From NCBI GenBank assembly GCA_947455215.1, contig CANGNA010000015.1, positions 1 through 64,000 of the forward strand: a stretch of 64,000 nucleotides of DNA, read 5' to 3'. Under the pieces are notes generated by a model. The model was given only the letters and a program-made list of their open reading frames with translations, was not told the origin of the DNA and did not search any database. This document shows positions 63,885 to 64,000 of this stretch, piece after piece (positions within the stretch are counted from its first letter, which is position 1; the number at the start of each line of letters is the position of its first letter). The stretch comes from Chitinophagaceae bacterium. GTDB lineage: Bacteria > Bacteroidota > Bacteroidia > Chitinophagales > Chitinophagaceae. The position numbers and the translations under genes are program-made.

Positions 63885-63914
63885 AAAAAAGCCACAACGT
63901 TTGTTGTGGCTTTT
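63885..63914 (-). terminator. Terminator of tRNA-Asn
   Basis: GCCACAAC (63891-63898) pairs with GTTGTGGC (63903-63910) around GTTT, flanked by A/T tracts. On the minus strand the stem is followed by TTTTTT. It lies just after the 3' end of the tRNA. Confidence 0.9.
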
Positions 63915-63915
63915 G

Positions 63916-63989
63916 CTCTCCCTGCTGGACTTGAACCAGCGACCCTCTGATTAACAGTCAGATGCTCTAACCAACTGAGCTAAGGAAGA
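63916..63989 (-). tRNA. tRNA-Asn (GTT)
   Basis: 74-nt tRNA. The acceptor stem is TCTTCCT (63989-63983) paired with AGGGAGA, one G-T wobble, with a G discriminator. TAGCTCAG and GGTTAGAGC form the D arm. The anticodon arm is ATCTGACTGTTAATCAGA with anticodon GTT. The T arm is GCTGG TTCAAGT CCAGC. The 3' CCA is not encoded. A terminator follows directly. Confidence 0.97.
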
Positions 63990-64000
63990 ATAAGAACTAA

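Overview
The window looks like chromosome of a Bacteroidota member, most likely a Chitinophagaceae-type bacterium. The evidence is a fused lpxC-fabZ gene in an HD - lpxD - lpxC/fabZ - lpxA cluster, several secreted proteins ending in type IX secretion (T9SS) sorting domains, TAnnTTTG promoter boxes with an upstream TTG, an atpD-atpC pair separated from the other ATP synthase genes, and families such as DUF4294 and PurM-like AIR synthase. No phage, plasmid, CRISPR array or rRNA operon is visible. One tRNA gene (Asn, GTT) lies at the right edge.

Layout. 1-4.1 kb: lipid A and outer-membrane biogenesis on the minus strand, cut by the left edge inside lpxA. 4.2-9.4 kb: a class A penicillin-binding protein and a membrane transglutaminase. 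9.5-15.3 kb: small envelope and housekeeping genes, including fmt and aroQ, with a hairpin-rich element behind the DUF4294 gene. 15.6-20.9 kb: a 1778-residue secreted beta-helix/Ig-repeat protein. 21-25.3 kb: xerD, an esterase, an RluB-type pseudouridine synthase carrying a 20-residue minisatellite, and an HPt/receiver pair. 25.6-31 kb: a CapD/FlaA1-type sugar-nucleotide dehydratase, purM and three tandem paralogous envelope proteins. 31-38 kb: an RluF-type pseudouridine synthase with a basic tail and two sibling T9SS Ig-repeat proteins. 38-42.7 kb: lipase, small proteins, parB-parA and a metallo-beta-lactamase-fold hydrolase. 43-47.3 kb: a second, unrelated tandem triplet of envelope proteins, then atpC and atpD. 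47.6-55.5 kb: a signalling cluster of a TPR histidine kinase, a ten-PAS/GAF histidine kinase, a receiver protein and a small protein. 55.5-64 kb: rRNA methyltransferase, AlkB-like dioxygenase, serine hydrolase, RluE-type synthase, aspartase, DEAD-box helicase, a glycosylase-like protein, a lipoprotein and tRNA-Asn.

Recurring themes are cell-surface construction (lipid A, peptidoglycan, T9SS cargo, two barrel triplets), RNA modification (three pseudouridine synthases, RlmL, a helicase) and signal transduction. Most of the window is ordinary core genome. The most unusual parts are the two tandem envelope triplets, the hairpin element with a duplicated gene tail at 11.7-12 kb, the minisatellite in the RluB gene, the exceptionally long PAS kinase cluster, and several genes whose likely promoter box almost touches the start codon. 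I found no convincing wholly new defence or mobile system.
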